Shown piece by piece: positions 1-13,400 of a stretch of DNA of 64,000 bases (within the stretch, counting starts at the first letter, position 1; each line of letters begins with the position of its first letter). The DNA is from Karalla daura (taxonomy: Eukaryota > Chordata > Actinopteri > Chaetodontiformes > Leiognathidae). The notes below the pieces were generated by a model. It made no database searches and was not told the origin of the DNA. It saw nothing but the letters and a program-made list of their open reading frames with translations. The translations under genes were made by a program, and so were the position numbers. The stretch covers positions 7,433,603 through 7,497,602 of the forward strand of contig CM055211.1 in the NCBI GenBank assembly GCA_029224185.1. The letters run 5' to 3'.

Positions 1-1739
1 GAAACATTTCATGTCTCACACCAGATTGCTCATGCTGTCAGTGTCGTTGCTAAATGACTCCAGGGAGCGTCTAAACTGGTTTAATCTGTCCGAAGCGATT
101 TGTGAGGAGATTCTACAGGAGCCCTGAAGGGTCCTGGTGGTGACGTCTTGCGTTTTGGAGATGATCCCGGTGTCGTTTTCCAGAAAGCTCCGTGGCCTCC
201 ACGCCGCGGCCTCCTGCCTGCCCTGACCCCCGGGTCGACAGCTGCCTGCACGCCACACGGCTATTAGTGGAGCAAGAGGCGAGCCGGCCAGCACGCCGTG
301 CACCCCCCCCCCCACACACACACACACATGCACGCACGCACCGCCATCATGCAAATAGACCGAAGGAAGGGCTTCTCTCACATGTAAATGTTTACAGGCG
401 AGCACAGACAGTTAATTGCTCCGACCGAAGCTGCAAAAAGCTGCAGAAGTGCCACAAAAGCAGCTGCGCAAACACTCGGCCCTGCGGCGTGCGCGCGTGT
501 CTCCCCAGCACACGCATCCCAGCAAAAACGGCGCGCACTCTAAGCCGCCTAATCCTGCAGACCCTTTTCAGAGTCCCATCTCCCGCTCAGCCCCCTCGGA
601 GGAAAAGGATTTCCAAGGTCGCTGCATCCTGGTGAAAATGGCTGAGACTGGCCTACTGTGCCGCAGCAGGTAAAAACAGGAAGTGATTAACATTCCCTTT
701 ACCTTCATGTTTCGAATTCGATCGAACCTGTTCACAGGCTCACTCGCTGTCCGGGCGGGTAAACCGGCCCGGAGCTTTTTCTCCTCCTTCTGCTGAGTGC
801 TGTGAATGCGGCCGCCGCCGTCGCCGCCAATTCAATTAGGATCAAACTTGCAATCCTGGCGATTCCCAGCGACCTTCCTGCAACACTGCAATTACCACAA
901 CTGTTCTCCGGGGATGTTCATAAAAATGAAATGGGTCTTTGCGAAGCCGTAAAACCTCCGTATATAAAAGCGAAGGCAGCGGCTGCCAAGATGTGACTCA
1001 ATCGAGGCTGAGTGCTTCCTCGTGTTTGGCCCAGCCGCTCAGATTAACGGCAGCAATCAGGACTCTCATCATCACTGCGAGCGCAGCGCTCTTAAAAACC
1101 CCGAGACAGGATATTTTACGACGTTATCAATGTTTGATGTGCAGCTTATTTCTGAAACGATCTTGTAATGATTATGTTTCTGCTGCTCGCCGATCCCGCT
1201 CGCTTATTCACGCGCCGGACGGAACGGTGCAAAGTCGCAGTTTGCGCTAATTACGCGAATCTTTTCCCTCAGAAACCAGCGTTTGTGCCTCTGCTGCCAC
1301 TGCCAGTCGTTAGGCCTCATTTCCAGTGTGTGGACGGCTGCGGGAGCATGGCCTCACACTGGATGGGAGCGAGTTCGGGCACTTGTGGGATTTCTGGGTC
1401 GGTGGCGTCTCAGTTTACACCCCCCCTGGGGAGGGGGCAGCCAGTAGCAGGGCGACTGACGCCCCCTATTTCTGCAGCAGCTATTTAAAGGACTAATTGA
1501 CAGGCTGGGGGAGGGGGAGGGAGGGAGACGCCGGCAGCTCAGTGATGTCGGGTTCAGCAGAGGAGATGTGGGCGAAGAGCAGAAAGCCCGAGCTCTGAAA
1601 ACCTTTGGAGAACTTCTAAAACACGCCCAGCGAAGCTAATTTACACAGAGGAGACAGGGTCTTCTCTCCATCCATCAAGCCCTGTGTGTGTGTGTGTGTG
1701 TGTGTGTCTGTGTGTGTGTGTGTGTGTGTGAGGACATAC
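1..1739 (-). other. tns1 intron (partial), no further exon seen
   Basis: It lies downstream of the last visible tns1 exon. It holds a CA/TG microsatellite (1683-1730), a short C-run (300-310) and GC-rich unique sequence. A minus-strand open frame at 16-405 has no recognisable homologue and runs through repeat sequence. Confidence 0.6.
1683..1730. repeat. (TG)n microsatellite
   Basis: Nearly perfect TG repeat with one TC interruption, 10 bases past a tns1 donor site. Confidence 0.95.
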
Positions 1740-1865
1740 TGTGCTCTCCGTCCACCGTCTCCTCGCAGCGCTGGTTGAAGGTTTCGTACGAGTCCCAGCG
1801 GATCAGGTGGTCCTGGGTGTTGTAGTCCACAGACACGCTCGGCCCATTCTCCAGGTGGCTCAGGC
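1740..1865 (-). CDS. tns1: tns1 exon, last one inside the window
   Basis: It encodes GLSHLENGPSVSVDYNTQDH then LIRWDSYETFNQRCEETVDG and EH. Donor CACA|gtatgt leaves phase 1. The next exon should begin with the HTQGPLDGS motif typical of tensins; it was not found before base 1. A long TG/CA microsatellite begins only 10 bases past this donor. Confidence 0.92.
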
Positions 1866-4800
1866 CTGAGGAACACACGGCATCATGGGTAATGAAGTCC
1901 AACCTGCACATCCTCCTGTCTGTTTTCTCTCAGGAGTAAATGAACTCATTACCTTTGATTTTTTCTGGGCCGTACGAAAACACAAACTCCACCTTCCCAT
2001 ACTCTGGAAACCTTTCATCTGTGGACACAGCAGATAAACACCCATCAGCATATAAAGACATATCAGAGCGGATGCTGAATCTGCCTCCACCACCAGAGGA
2101 CCCTCTTCACTGCGGATCCAGACAGAGCAGCGTCCAGAAGCTTCCCTGTTACCTTTGAAGGTCTCGTCCAGCTCGTTCTTCCCAAAAACCACCCCCAGGT
2201 CGTGGATGGCGCAGGTGTGGAACTGCACCCTGAACACCACGTCCCGGCTCGGGCTCCTGAACTGCTTGTGGTAACACTTGAGCTGCGGAGGGAGAGAGAG
2301 GTTGAGACACATCGACCCGACACTTGGACTGTGTGTGTGATCTGTGACATCTCACCAGGATGTCTCCTTTGAGCAGCAGGCCGGGCTCGATGGTGATGCA
2401 GATACTGGTGTTGCTGTCTCCTTGCACGTTGCTGCAGAGATGAAAACAGTGTGCAATTAGAACAGGACCGAGTCCAGCTCACCTCCACCTGGACACAAAC
2501 TGAGCTGGGGCAAAGTTTCCGTACTATATTCCTGACGTGTAGACGGGCTGCATCGCCTGGTAGATCTTCAGGAACGGACGGCAGCCTGTCAATCGAACAA
2601 AATCAAACAGTCAGCTCAAATATTTCTGAGGAAAATGAGTCAATATAAGACGCCTTACTGTTTGGTGGGCCGAGTCGGCGCTCACCTCCTTTGGACTCGA
2701 AGTTGGGGATGCCGTGCATGATGACGTGGTGCAGGAACAGAGGCTTGTTGTTGATTTTGATGTGTCCGGACAGGAGCCCGTTGAAGTAGCGCACGTACCT
2801 GCAGATGCAGGAAAGACGAGGAGATTCACTAAGATCTCACAGAAATAAAGACCTGTCTTTGCCAAGCTGTCATTTATCTAAAAAAGCGTTTCATCCCTTG
2901 TTCCTCTTTCAGTTTGTAACCAAACCAAAGGCAAAACACTGTCACAGCTGGAACATGAAGAGCTGCATTTTGACTGATGTTAAGTCCGTGCTGGATATTA
3001 AAACCGGGCCTGGATCCAGGTCAGGTGGATCAGGATGGATCAAAGCTCCCTCTGCTGGGTGGGGAAGGTGTGTGGGGTGGGGGGGCCGGTCGGGGGTCTG
3101 CTCAGTTAGTGTGGTCTGGTTGTTAATGATGATCACGATGATGCTAACAAACGTGACCTTGACTGCGGGGTCGCTGCTGGCGGACGCCCCCCCTGCCTGC
3201 CCCGCTGTCACTGTCCAGATGGTTCAGCTGCTCTTTAATTCAATTAGAGCCGGACACTTGTAGCTGCTCTACCTGTGTGTGTGTGTGTGTGTGTCTGTGT
3301 GTGTGTGTGTGTGTATCACAGGCCTCGCACGTCCTAAGAAATGTCAGCTCGCATACTAACTGATTCGGAGATGATCGTTTCCTCTATTGATTCCACGCTT
3401 GGATTACAAACAAACACAGAACGAGTTCCCACGAGCAAACAGACGAAAGAGAGAGGAATCACAGGAAAGTGCGAGAAGAAGCGGCTCGTGCTTTCCTTTC
3501 TTTTCCGGCTGAGTGTGAATCCCAGCGAAGCCTCAGCTTTCCGGCGATCACCTAACGACACTAAAACACAACACGTGAGGGCTTTTACAGCAGAGGCAGC
3601 CGCACGTCGAGCTCATCCCACACTCTCCATGTTAATGTCACACATTCCAGGCCGTAACACTGGCAGACTCCAGGGGTGGAGATAATTATATCTGAAGCAG
3701 GAAATAGCGATCGCAGCGGGGCAGAGGGCAAACCTATAGACCTGTTAGAGAAAGGCTGCCTGTCTTAATGCAGCAGCCCTGCTAAGTCCCCCGCTGTTTC
3801 CTCTGTTTCCTCCTTCATTCCCGGCCACTCTCTCTCCCCGCTCATCCGTGCCCGGATCAGGATTCCAGGTGAAGCAGAGACACAGCGAGGGGTCAAGCCT
3901 TTAAGCGCTTCCCTGTCTCCTAATGCAGAGCAGGATGATGATATATGAGGATTTATGTCTCAGATGATTCTCCAATTAGACGTTTCAGGATACAAAACTA
4001 TTTAAATACCTTTTAAGTGCGACCTGCTCTGCTCTGGGACTTTAGCTCTGAACACTGAGGCCGTCTGTAATTGGAGGAAAATATGCTGTGATATGCAGCA
4101 CAGACAGCAGTGAGCTGCCACCAAAGGCCCGCAGCGTCTCCTGAGACGACTGTGGAATCCCTGAGACGGACAAGATGCATCTCTTCCCTCCGTAGCTGTG
4201 ATGTTCACACGCTATTATCCCAATTAAAACTAAATTGGAGAAAAGAATTTCCTCTGTGAGGAGGGAGGGACGGACACAGGCTCGGCCATCCTGTCACCGA
4301 GGGACGGGATAAATCACAGCTCTGCAACTCTGACTTGTGTGTAAACACAGTATGAGGAACAGCTGTGGACAGAGAAAACAGAGCTGCAACAGCTAATCCA
4401 TTAACTGACTATTTATCCAGTCGCTTTAAGCTTTTGTATCTTCTCAGCTTCTTCAGTGTGAATACTTTCAGGTTTCTTTCATCTCCATGAAAGAACAGTC
4501 TTCCAAAAAGAAGACTGTTCTTTATTGTCATGTTGTCATTATTTGCCTTTTTGACTGTTTAGAAAAAAAAGAACAAATAACAGCCGATAAATAACAGAAA
4601 ATAGTAGAAGAGACCAAAACTAGGTCAACGTTTTCCCCTCAGTTTAGAAACCAAGTGACCGAGTCTGTTGCGGCTCTGTGGGACAGACAGGACACAGGTG
4701 AGGGAACAGGAAGTGAGGTCATCACTCACCTCTTCTGTGACGGCTGACCAACAGGAAGCGCTTTGTCCTCGTAGAAGCGTCTCATGGCGAACCTGTCCAG

Positions 4801-7800
4801 CGCCTGGTCCGCGCTGTGTAGCACAACACGCTGGTTATTGATCAGACTGTAAAGCATCAACAAAGCTGCCAACCCCCCCACACACACCCTCTCCACCCCC
4901 CACATCGCTCTATAGCTTTAAACCCTGATGCTGGCTCGTCTCCACCTCACATCTGGTTGCACTGCAGGATGATGACAGTTCTGTGGAGTGCTTCTCCTCA
5001 CAGAGCCAGAGCAACAGGCCAGGATGCAGCGTTTCGCCATAATAATCACATCAGTGTTTGATTCTCAGAGACCTGGACCTCCAGGCTCGACGTCCTCACA
5101 GGACCTCAGGAGGAGGCGAGGTAAAGACACACAGGTGCAGGAGGAGGAGGAGGAGGTCCGTACCTGGCAGATATGTTGCTGTAGTGCATGTATGCAGCCA
5201 CCACCACCCCCGTTCGACCTCGGTTGCCCTGAGAGGCAGAAACACGCATAAACAAGACTCAGTTTTGCTTTCAGATGATTGAAAAGTTCGGCTCAAACCG
5301 GAAACATTTCAAGGGGATCAAAGACTTTTGTATTAATGGAGGAACAGGGGAGCAAACTGTAAGCTGCATGAATTACATGGAAAAAGCCCAAAGCTGGGAG
5401 CATTAATAACACTGGATACTAGCTGATCTCCCTGCTTGTTTAAAGTGACCGGTCAGACTTGGGAGTCTCCTCCAGAGCGAAGCTGGGAAAACGTTTTCCC
5501 TGCTGCTGGTATCTGTACGGTGAAAATGTATGTTTGGACAAGAGAGGATTGTGTAACTGCAATAACTGAGAAACCGCAAGGCTCCGTGTCGATCCGGAGA
5601 CTTCTGAGGCCACATGTGCACATGCTAAAGTGTTTATGCTCCCGTTTGGTGGAGATTAAACAAACGGGGTGAGGCGCAGTTAGAGAGGTTTGGACTGTGG
5701 TGTTGCCTCTATGCTCGTCTTCTCTAGCAGCTCACCTTGTTGTGCAGAACCACCACGTTGTGAGCGTCTCCGTTGAGCCACGTGTCGATGGCCTTGCACA
5801 TGCTGCAGATCTTGTCCAGCGCTGGAGCGTGGTGGTCCGGCCAGCCGAACTCCAGGACCTGAAGGAGGAGGAAGACCATGAAGGACGAAGGACGATGCAT
5901 CCCCTGGTTTCAGCCCTATGCAGGAGATGTGGGGAGAAGCTGTACCTTAGGGTTGAGCTTGGACAGGTCGGCCCTCCTCTCGCTCAGGTTCAGCACCTGG
6001 AAACACACAGAGACCTCATGACCTGTGGAGCCTGGCAGCATGGAGGAGTGTGAAAGCGGAGCGGAGGGCGTCCTCTACCAGGTAGTGCTCGCCGTGCTTG
6101 GAGCGCAGCATGGTGGCCACCTCCTTGAGGTTGGAGGTGTAGCTGCGCTCCTCGGCGCTGCCGGGGAAGCACACAGAGATGATCCTCTCTGTGATGTAGA
6201 CCAGGTCCACCTCATAGCTCTCCTCCATGGCCGGCACCACGCTCTGACTCCTGGAAAGCAGCAGCAGCAGGTGTTAGAGGACGCTCCAGGACGCACCTCC
6301 TCGCTGATACCGCCAGGTTTGTTGTTGCTAATCACAGCGATGATCATCTTTGCTAGAGCTGCTGTGGATCTGTTATTCAGAGCACCTCTCCAGCCCTGCG
6401 ATCACTCTCTGCGGCTCATGGACCAGTTCTCCCCAAACATCCACTTGATCAAATGTAAACTCACACAGCTCGCTCTTATATTTCTTGGAAAGAGGAAGAT
6501 TTACAATCCCCTGCTGACTGTTGACACGACCCCGGCTGACGTTATGCAATTTATTCCTCGGGCCAAATGCTGATCGGGTGGGTTTGTGCTCCCCTGCATG
6601 AGAAACAGACCTGTTGTGTGTTGTGTCTTACCGAGACTGCTTTCTCCTTATCTCCACACTCTTGCAGGACCTCGTCGATCCCTGGGGAAAGAGAATTCAT
6701 TCATGAGCAGAGTCCATCTGGTAATGATGACGCCGTTATTGAATTACAGTCTGACGTGACCGATGCAAAACTGAAACTGCGCTGGAGACAGAGGAGACGC
6801 ATCAGAAGAGGAATTTGATCAATGAGAGATAAAAAAAAAACAACAGAAAGAGAGGGAGAAGTCATCGAAAACAGGAGACGCTGTTTGGATAAACAGAGAA
6901 GCAGAGAAAGGAGGAGGAGGAGGAGGAACGTGATCAGCCTGACTGGGGTCTTGTCAGGTCTTCAGAGAAACACCTTAATTATCCTGTCGTGCGCGTGCTT
7001 ATTTACTGAGGAGGGGGGGGGTCGTCCTGTTTCACTGTGACAGGAGCACGCTGGGAGAACGCTGCTAAATGTGCCGCTCTGTCGAGGAATCTCTGCATAA
7101 TGGATGGAGGAGCCGACGCTCCCTCACACTGTGGGTCTGCCCCGGGATGGGAGGAGGTGGGGGGGGTGTAGGGGGGTGGGGAGGGGGAGGCGTCTCCGCG
7201 AGTCAGACAACATCAGAGAGATGGAGCCGTCCGAGAAGACCCAGCCGCAGCTGAATTTACAGAGCTCAGCTCCGATGATGGTCTATGGTCCCTAATCAAG
7301 ATACACACACACCAGGCCCATCCCACCCACCCCCCCAAGAGCTACAATAGGAAACGTAATTCTCTGTGATTTGACAGGAACCAGATGCCGGGCGCTGCTC
7401 GGACGAAGCATATCTGGAGAGCAGGAGAAACCAGACCAGAGCAGAGCTGAATAGTCACATATTCCACACTATGTATATATAAACCTGAAGGTAAACTAGT
7501 CTGTGACCTGTTTCTGAGGATGAGAAGACTACGCTACCCTCTCAAGCTGTCACTGCCTGATGACATCATGTGACGTGGGCGTGGCCTACCTTGCCGAACA
7601 GGTGGCCCGTGCTCCACCTGATGGCTGAGCGCAGGCGGGCGAAGCGCCTCCGGACGGAGCCGCTCGCAGACATGACGGTTGGACTCTACAGCGACGCTCC
7701 GAACCGCATTTGGGAAAGAAAGAAATCACCCGGGCAGCGACGAGGTCGATCTCCGAGGTAGAGAGAGAGAGACACGGATCCTGACAGAGGAACCTCCGGA

Positions 7801-10418
7801 GCTGTTGTGTAACGCGGGGTGATGCGTCTCCCTCTCCTCACTTTCTCCTCCGTCCCTCCCTCATGCACACTCTGTGTTCTCTGTAACTTCTCCTCCTCCC
7901 ACGGTCTCATTATCTCTCATTAGTGCTGACTCCCTCCTCCTCCTCCTCCTCCTCCTCCTCCTCCTCCTCCTCCTCCTCGCTCCCCTCTCTGTGTTCCCCT
8001 GCACTGCTGGCTTCCTGGGAGGACACATACGTTACGTTGTGTTTGCACTAAAGTTCGACTGTCCAAAATCCAAGGAGCTGCAGCGAGGTGCTGTCAGAGC
8101 AGGAACGGGTCAGGACGGGTGAGTTCTTTGTTTGGTTTGCAGAGTGTCTCCGCTCGCTCTCCATTCTCCCCTGAGCCAGAACTGATTGAAATAATCCCCA
8201 TAAAACAGCCCCCACACGGACTCAATTATGGTCACAATGGGGCATTTTGACTCCAAACCACCATGAACGTTCCCTATATGGACAAACCAAACAAGCTCTT
8301 CCTGCCTGTTGTCTCCCTCCCCCACAACACACACACACACACATAAACACATATGTGCACACGTATCGAAAACACGCATCGAGAACAGTGTGTGATGATG
8401 ATTTTCTTTGGATTTATGCAAAGGTTGCGGGATGAAGTATAAAAAAAAAACACTCCTTTGAAATCCGTCCAGAATGTTTGGAATTTCACCAGGATTTCCA
8501 TCAGAAATGAAATGAAAGCAACCTGTCACGATGGGACGACGCGAGGAATGCTTTGATACGAAAAATGCAAGAAACGTAACCAGACGTGTCTGCGGAGGAT
8601 TCCTCCAAAACGCTGCAGAGACTCCAGGAACTCTCTCTCACTGCAGACTGGGAATGAATCTCCACAGCCTAGTACACACACACACACACACACACATGCA
8701 CACACACAGATCTGTTTATAATCTTCCCCTGAATCACCAGTGAACTTGTGCTGCCGATCTAAACATCCAGGAGGAGGCTGACGCAAACACTGAGTCATGG
8801 CAGTGACTCAGAGAGACGCTCCGCTCCGGTGTTTGTTCATCCTCTGAATAAACTCTGCCGCCGCTGCTTTTTATGACTCCGGAGCTCCTTGTAATCTCAA
8901 AACGAGCGGACTAATTTCTGCCCGACTGAGAGCGAACCCTTGTCTCCCTGCATTAGCGGTGCCTCCGTCCGCCCCGGCGTCTCTGGCTGCTCGCCGGCCC
9001 GGACGCCCACGCCCTTCATGCTTTAGCAATGTCAGGCTAAACACGCGCGCCTCGGCCCGAGCCAGGCCTTGGCAGACGTTTCTGGCACACCAGACGCACA
9101 ATTTGCACTGAACTGGCAGCAACAGATGTCACGGCAGCTTTTCTCATTTCGCAAGGTATGTGCCCAGGATTTCTTTACGTTGGCAGCGAGCGGGACGGGC
9201 GGCTTCAGCCGTCCACCTCGGGTCACCGGGACGACCCTCGCTCTTCCATTATGAATCCGCTTCACTCAAATTCTGCACAAACCAAAGAGCAGAGGGATTA
9301 GACGGACTATTGCTTCCTCTTTTGTAGTTGCCTCTCTTCGCTGCTGGGGACCCGGCGTGACGCCTCCACCAGAGCGAGCTGCCTAACGCTGCCTGGTGCT
9401 GCCACCTTCTGCCACACACAGGAACAGGTCAGAGAACGTGTGTATGTGTGCGTGTGTATGCGCACACACACTCTAAGCATCCCGCTCCAGATGCGATCTG
9501 TTACCGTTTATTCACTTCGTTATCTTCGAGATTTCTGCAGAGGTCGTCCTCAGGGATTAATGGTGCCGATCGGAATTCCTCTGGACTATCTCAGAGCTGT
9601 GAAGCAACTGGGAGATCTCTCTCTCTCTCGCTCTCTATCCCAGAACAAAAATGTGATCCTTAAACATCTGCCGGGATTAATCGGATGAGATGTCACATGG
9701 GGGGGGGGGGTCGGGAATATCACGTTCTCTCCTCTCCAGACCGAGGAACGCGATTCCACGCAGACCTGAGCTACCATTAACAGTCAGACACGCAAATGTA
9801 TGAGCGTCCACATACATTTGGCCGCGTTTGTGGGACAGAGATGAATGAACAGCTTTTTTTTTTAAAGCATGTCAAGAAGAGGAGCTACTTACCGGCGTGT
9901 CTACATGCTTTAATGGCAGCTGTGGAGTAGGCGGCTGCAGAGAGAGGCGACACAGAGTCAGCGGGTTAGTCATTGTTTCGTTCACGCCGAGGAAGAAACA
10001 ACACGGTGAGTGGAGGGATGGGAACGACAGACGGGCCGAGACAGAGAGAGAGAGAGAGAGAGGGGGAGAGGTGTTTTATGGAGCTCGCTCTCTCGTCTGG
10101 CTGTCGGTGATACGCCAGACACACATTCATCCTATTAACCTTGAGGAAAACACTCTGTCCCTTTGATCTAACGCACACTCTGCCTGACAAACACATGCAG
10201 TCATTACGCCTCGGTTACACTCACTATCAGGCCGTCACACCCCTCGCTCTGCGAAAAACGCAGACGTGAGGAAGTGACTTCCCAGAGAACAAAGACAACG
10301 ACGAGAGGAGGAGAAGTTCAGCCGTGATTTAGTGGCTACGAGAGTAGAGCAGCAAGGGATACGTGTGAATACGTGAGGCAGGGATGGAAGATCTGACGGA
10401 GACAGGGAGCCTGCTCGT

Positions 10419-10451
<33 letters not shown>

Positions 10452-13400
10452 CACAGAGGTTGACAGTGATCCATGTGTTAAGGAAAATCTCTTAACCGAG
10501 TTAAGTGCAGCGTCTCAGGCCGATGCGAGCTCTATAAACAAGCCCGTGCACTGTTTAACAGGCGGCTGCAGTCATTTATAAAGGCCGGCGTCCAAAGTAA
10601 ATAAGAGAGAAGTCGTTACTGTAGCTCTGAATGCTCCTAATTTGGTCACATCATCGGCAGTTAATCCCCAAAGCATAAAACAGGAGCGACTGCGCCGCCT
10701 TTTTATTCGACTTGAGAGAGTATTGAGTAGGGATGGGGGGGGGGGGTGGAGGGGGTTGTGATCAAATTGCTGTTGCTGCTGGTTTTCTAATCATGTCCCG
10801 GGCCGTTTGCTGAGCGTGCATTCTTTATGAGAGAGAGCGAAAAAAAAACAAAAAAAAAAACAACTCCCATTTCGAGCTCATTAGAGTGAAAATGGCTCGA
10901 GCCGCAGTGACGGCGGGGCATAAATCACAGTTTGTCCGGTAAAGCTGCAGCAGCCCCTAGAGGAGAGGAGAGTAATCACTGAGACTGGAGATCAGGACCT
11001 GGAGCCTGGAGGTCTCTGATGCCGTCTTATGTGTAGCTATCCTGCAGTGCAGCCACAGCACAGGCCTGAGGAACATGCATTCATGTTACTCCTCTCAAAA
11101 AGTGCCAAACTGTGCAAGACAAAAATGACGAGAGAGCGAGTGTGGAGTGTGAACGGTCGGAGAAAACACGTCCGAGCTGAGTCCGAAACGCTGAGAGGAA
11201 ACAGAAGCTGGACGTTAGGCAGCATCTGAGCCAGAGGAAGGAAGCTGTTCTCGCCTCTGGACACGGAGCCAGATCCTCTAGGAGGAAGCTCTGATGGTTA
11301 TAGCATCCGACCTTTGACCTGCAGCCACAGACTGCAGCACTCCCTGCGACAAGGGCTCACACACACACACACACACACACAAACACAGACACACAGACAA
11401 AGAGAGACGTGACCTGAAACACTCACCAGCTCATAGTTGGTCGTCGCTGTTGTCTGACATGACGTGGTGACCTGCGGGAGGAGACACAGAGACGTTTACA
11501 TCCTTTCGAAAAAATGAAAAAAGAAAAACATCAAAGAAGGAGGAAGAGCGGGACCGAACCGAGCGAGCGAAGGACGCGAACCAGCAGCGTCCCCTCATGG
11601 CTGAGGGGCTGCGGGAGCGAGGCGAGGCTACTGTAGGAGCTGCTCTGCACGGAGAGCCAGAGACATCTGAGTGTTTCCTCCTGAATGCCTGAGTGTTCCC
11701 CAAACCGCCCCCCACGGGACCGAAATAACCAGCGCGTCAAAAAAGCCCTGTTCACTGTTCCTCCGAGTGGGAAAACGAGTCAGGACCATTCCAGGCAAAA
11801 TTACATTTGGCAGCACATTCACGCACACACACGAAAAGCTGCAGCTACACTACGACATAACAGTTTGTTTCGCGTGATGCGGCTGCGTATCTCTCAGTCT
11901 GCCAGGACACAATATTCACCTGCAGCCAGCCAGCGGTCCAACCTCTGCACCTGGAGCACATGTCAAAGCAAAAACAGATGGAGAGGCTGCAGCCTGCCTG
12001 TCACACTGCGCCTGTGTGTGTGCGTGTGTGTGTGTGTGTGTGTGAGACATCCCCAGGATTGATTCCTTGATTACTTTTACGTGACAGTGACAGCATGCTC
12101 CCTCCTCTGAAAGGCCTGCTTTGTACAGTTATGAAACATGCTGTGACTCGGAGCGTTCCTTCACCTCTGATTTCATTTCCTGCAAATAGTAACAACGGCA
12201 CGGCGGGCCGGGCCGCTCGCAGCTGTGACGACACCTCGGGCCGCCCTCGCAGCTGTTCCCTGCCTCTTAACGAGCCTGATATTCTAATGAAATATTGGCG
12301 TGAAGGCAGCTCTCTGCTGCAGCCTCTGCAGCCCGGCCCCAGGCTGCAGCTCCAGCTCCTCCTGCTGTATAATGCAGCTGTGCGGCGTTATAAAATGCAG
12401 CACTACCTGTTGCCTGACCTCCCAGCAACAGTATCACTTGTCCCCTAATTATACTATCATCTCGGAGTGAGGGCAGTGTGGATTTCCCGATGTCGCAATG
12501 CCGCATGTAGTGTCTTTAAATAGCAGCCAGAAGCGGGCTCGCTTCTCAAAACAGCTCGCTTAATAGCGTCCCTGGCTCCTTTTAGTCTGCGCTGCGAAAC
12601 AAGCTGCTGATTACGCTGCAAAAACACAAAACAAAAACAAAACAAACCAAGAAAATCACGCAAGCAGGAGGAGCTGGACGGCGAGGAGTCACAACCTGTT
12701 GAGAGCTGACGGATGTTTACGGGCGGCGAGATGAGAGGCGGCTATCAGCAGACGGCAGGCGGGGAGGAAGCCGCACTAATGAGCCTGCTCCAGGAGAAAC
12801 AAAAGACTCGCTGAGTTCTGTGATGCCATCGTCCAGCGTATCGGAGGTGATGAGAGAGGCCGATCGACTGCTCGCTTTAGACCTCGGGATCCTTCCTCTC
12901 CTCATCTCCTCCTCACACGCACGCTGCAGGCTGAGAAATGCCCCCTAGGATGCAGCGTGCAAACGTCTCACAGACCAAACTGATTTGGGCTCTGGGGATG
13001 CTGGCAGAGGCGAGGGGTTGATTTCTGCTGGTGCCGATGCCGACAGGTGACTCCTCTCATCCTGAAAACCATTCGATAAGTAAACATCGTCTTCACTTTC
13101 TTCTCATTTTCAGCTTCAATTAACAAACATGTTTCTGATCTGCCCCCCCCCCCAGCTCTGCAGCTCTCAGAGTGCAGGAGTTGTGGCTGCAGCCAGCAGC
13201 GAGTCGGCTCATGCTCGCTCTCATGCTGCCGTACCTGAGGCCCCGGCTGACATTCATACATCAGAGCTGAGGTCCCGGCGGCCCCGGGGCCTCGTAGCCA
13301 CAGCATCTGCCTTTATTTACAGCTGACAGGAGGTGCTGTTCTGTAGCGCACGCCTGCCAGTGTCCTGATGATGACTCCCTCCAGTATCGATCTAAAGGTC

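Larger units (their letters stand above)
2799..4729 (-). other. tns1 intron with a perfect hairpin and CA repeat
   Basis: A 1.9-kb intron. It contains a (TG)n tract at 3274-3314 and a 14-bp perfect inverted repeat at 4490-4523. No exon with conserved tensin sequence was seen inside it. Confidence 0.65.

Noticed and set aside
16..405. Minus-strand 129-codon frame at the left edge
   Set aside because: The upstream part is CA-repeat translation. The end looks protein-like, but no tensin or other homologue is recognised and there is no supporting splice site.
1616..1690. Apparent HTQGLMDGE continuation of tensin, similar to the expected HTQGPLDGS
   Set aside because: The HT comes from translating the CA repeat. 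The only acceptor AG there puts a TGA in frame, so it cannot be the next tns1 exon.
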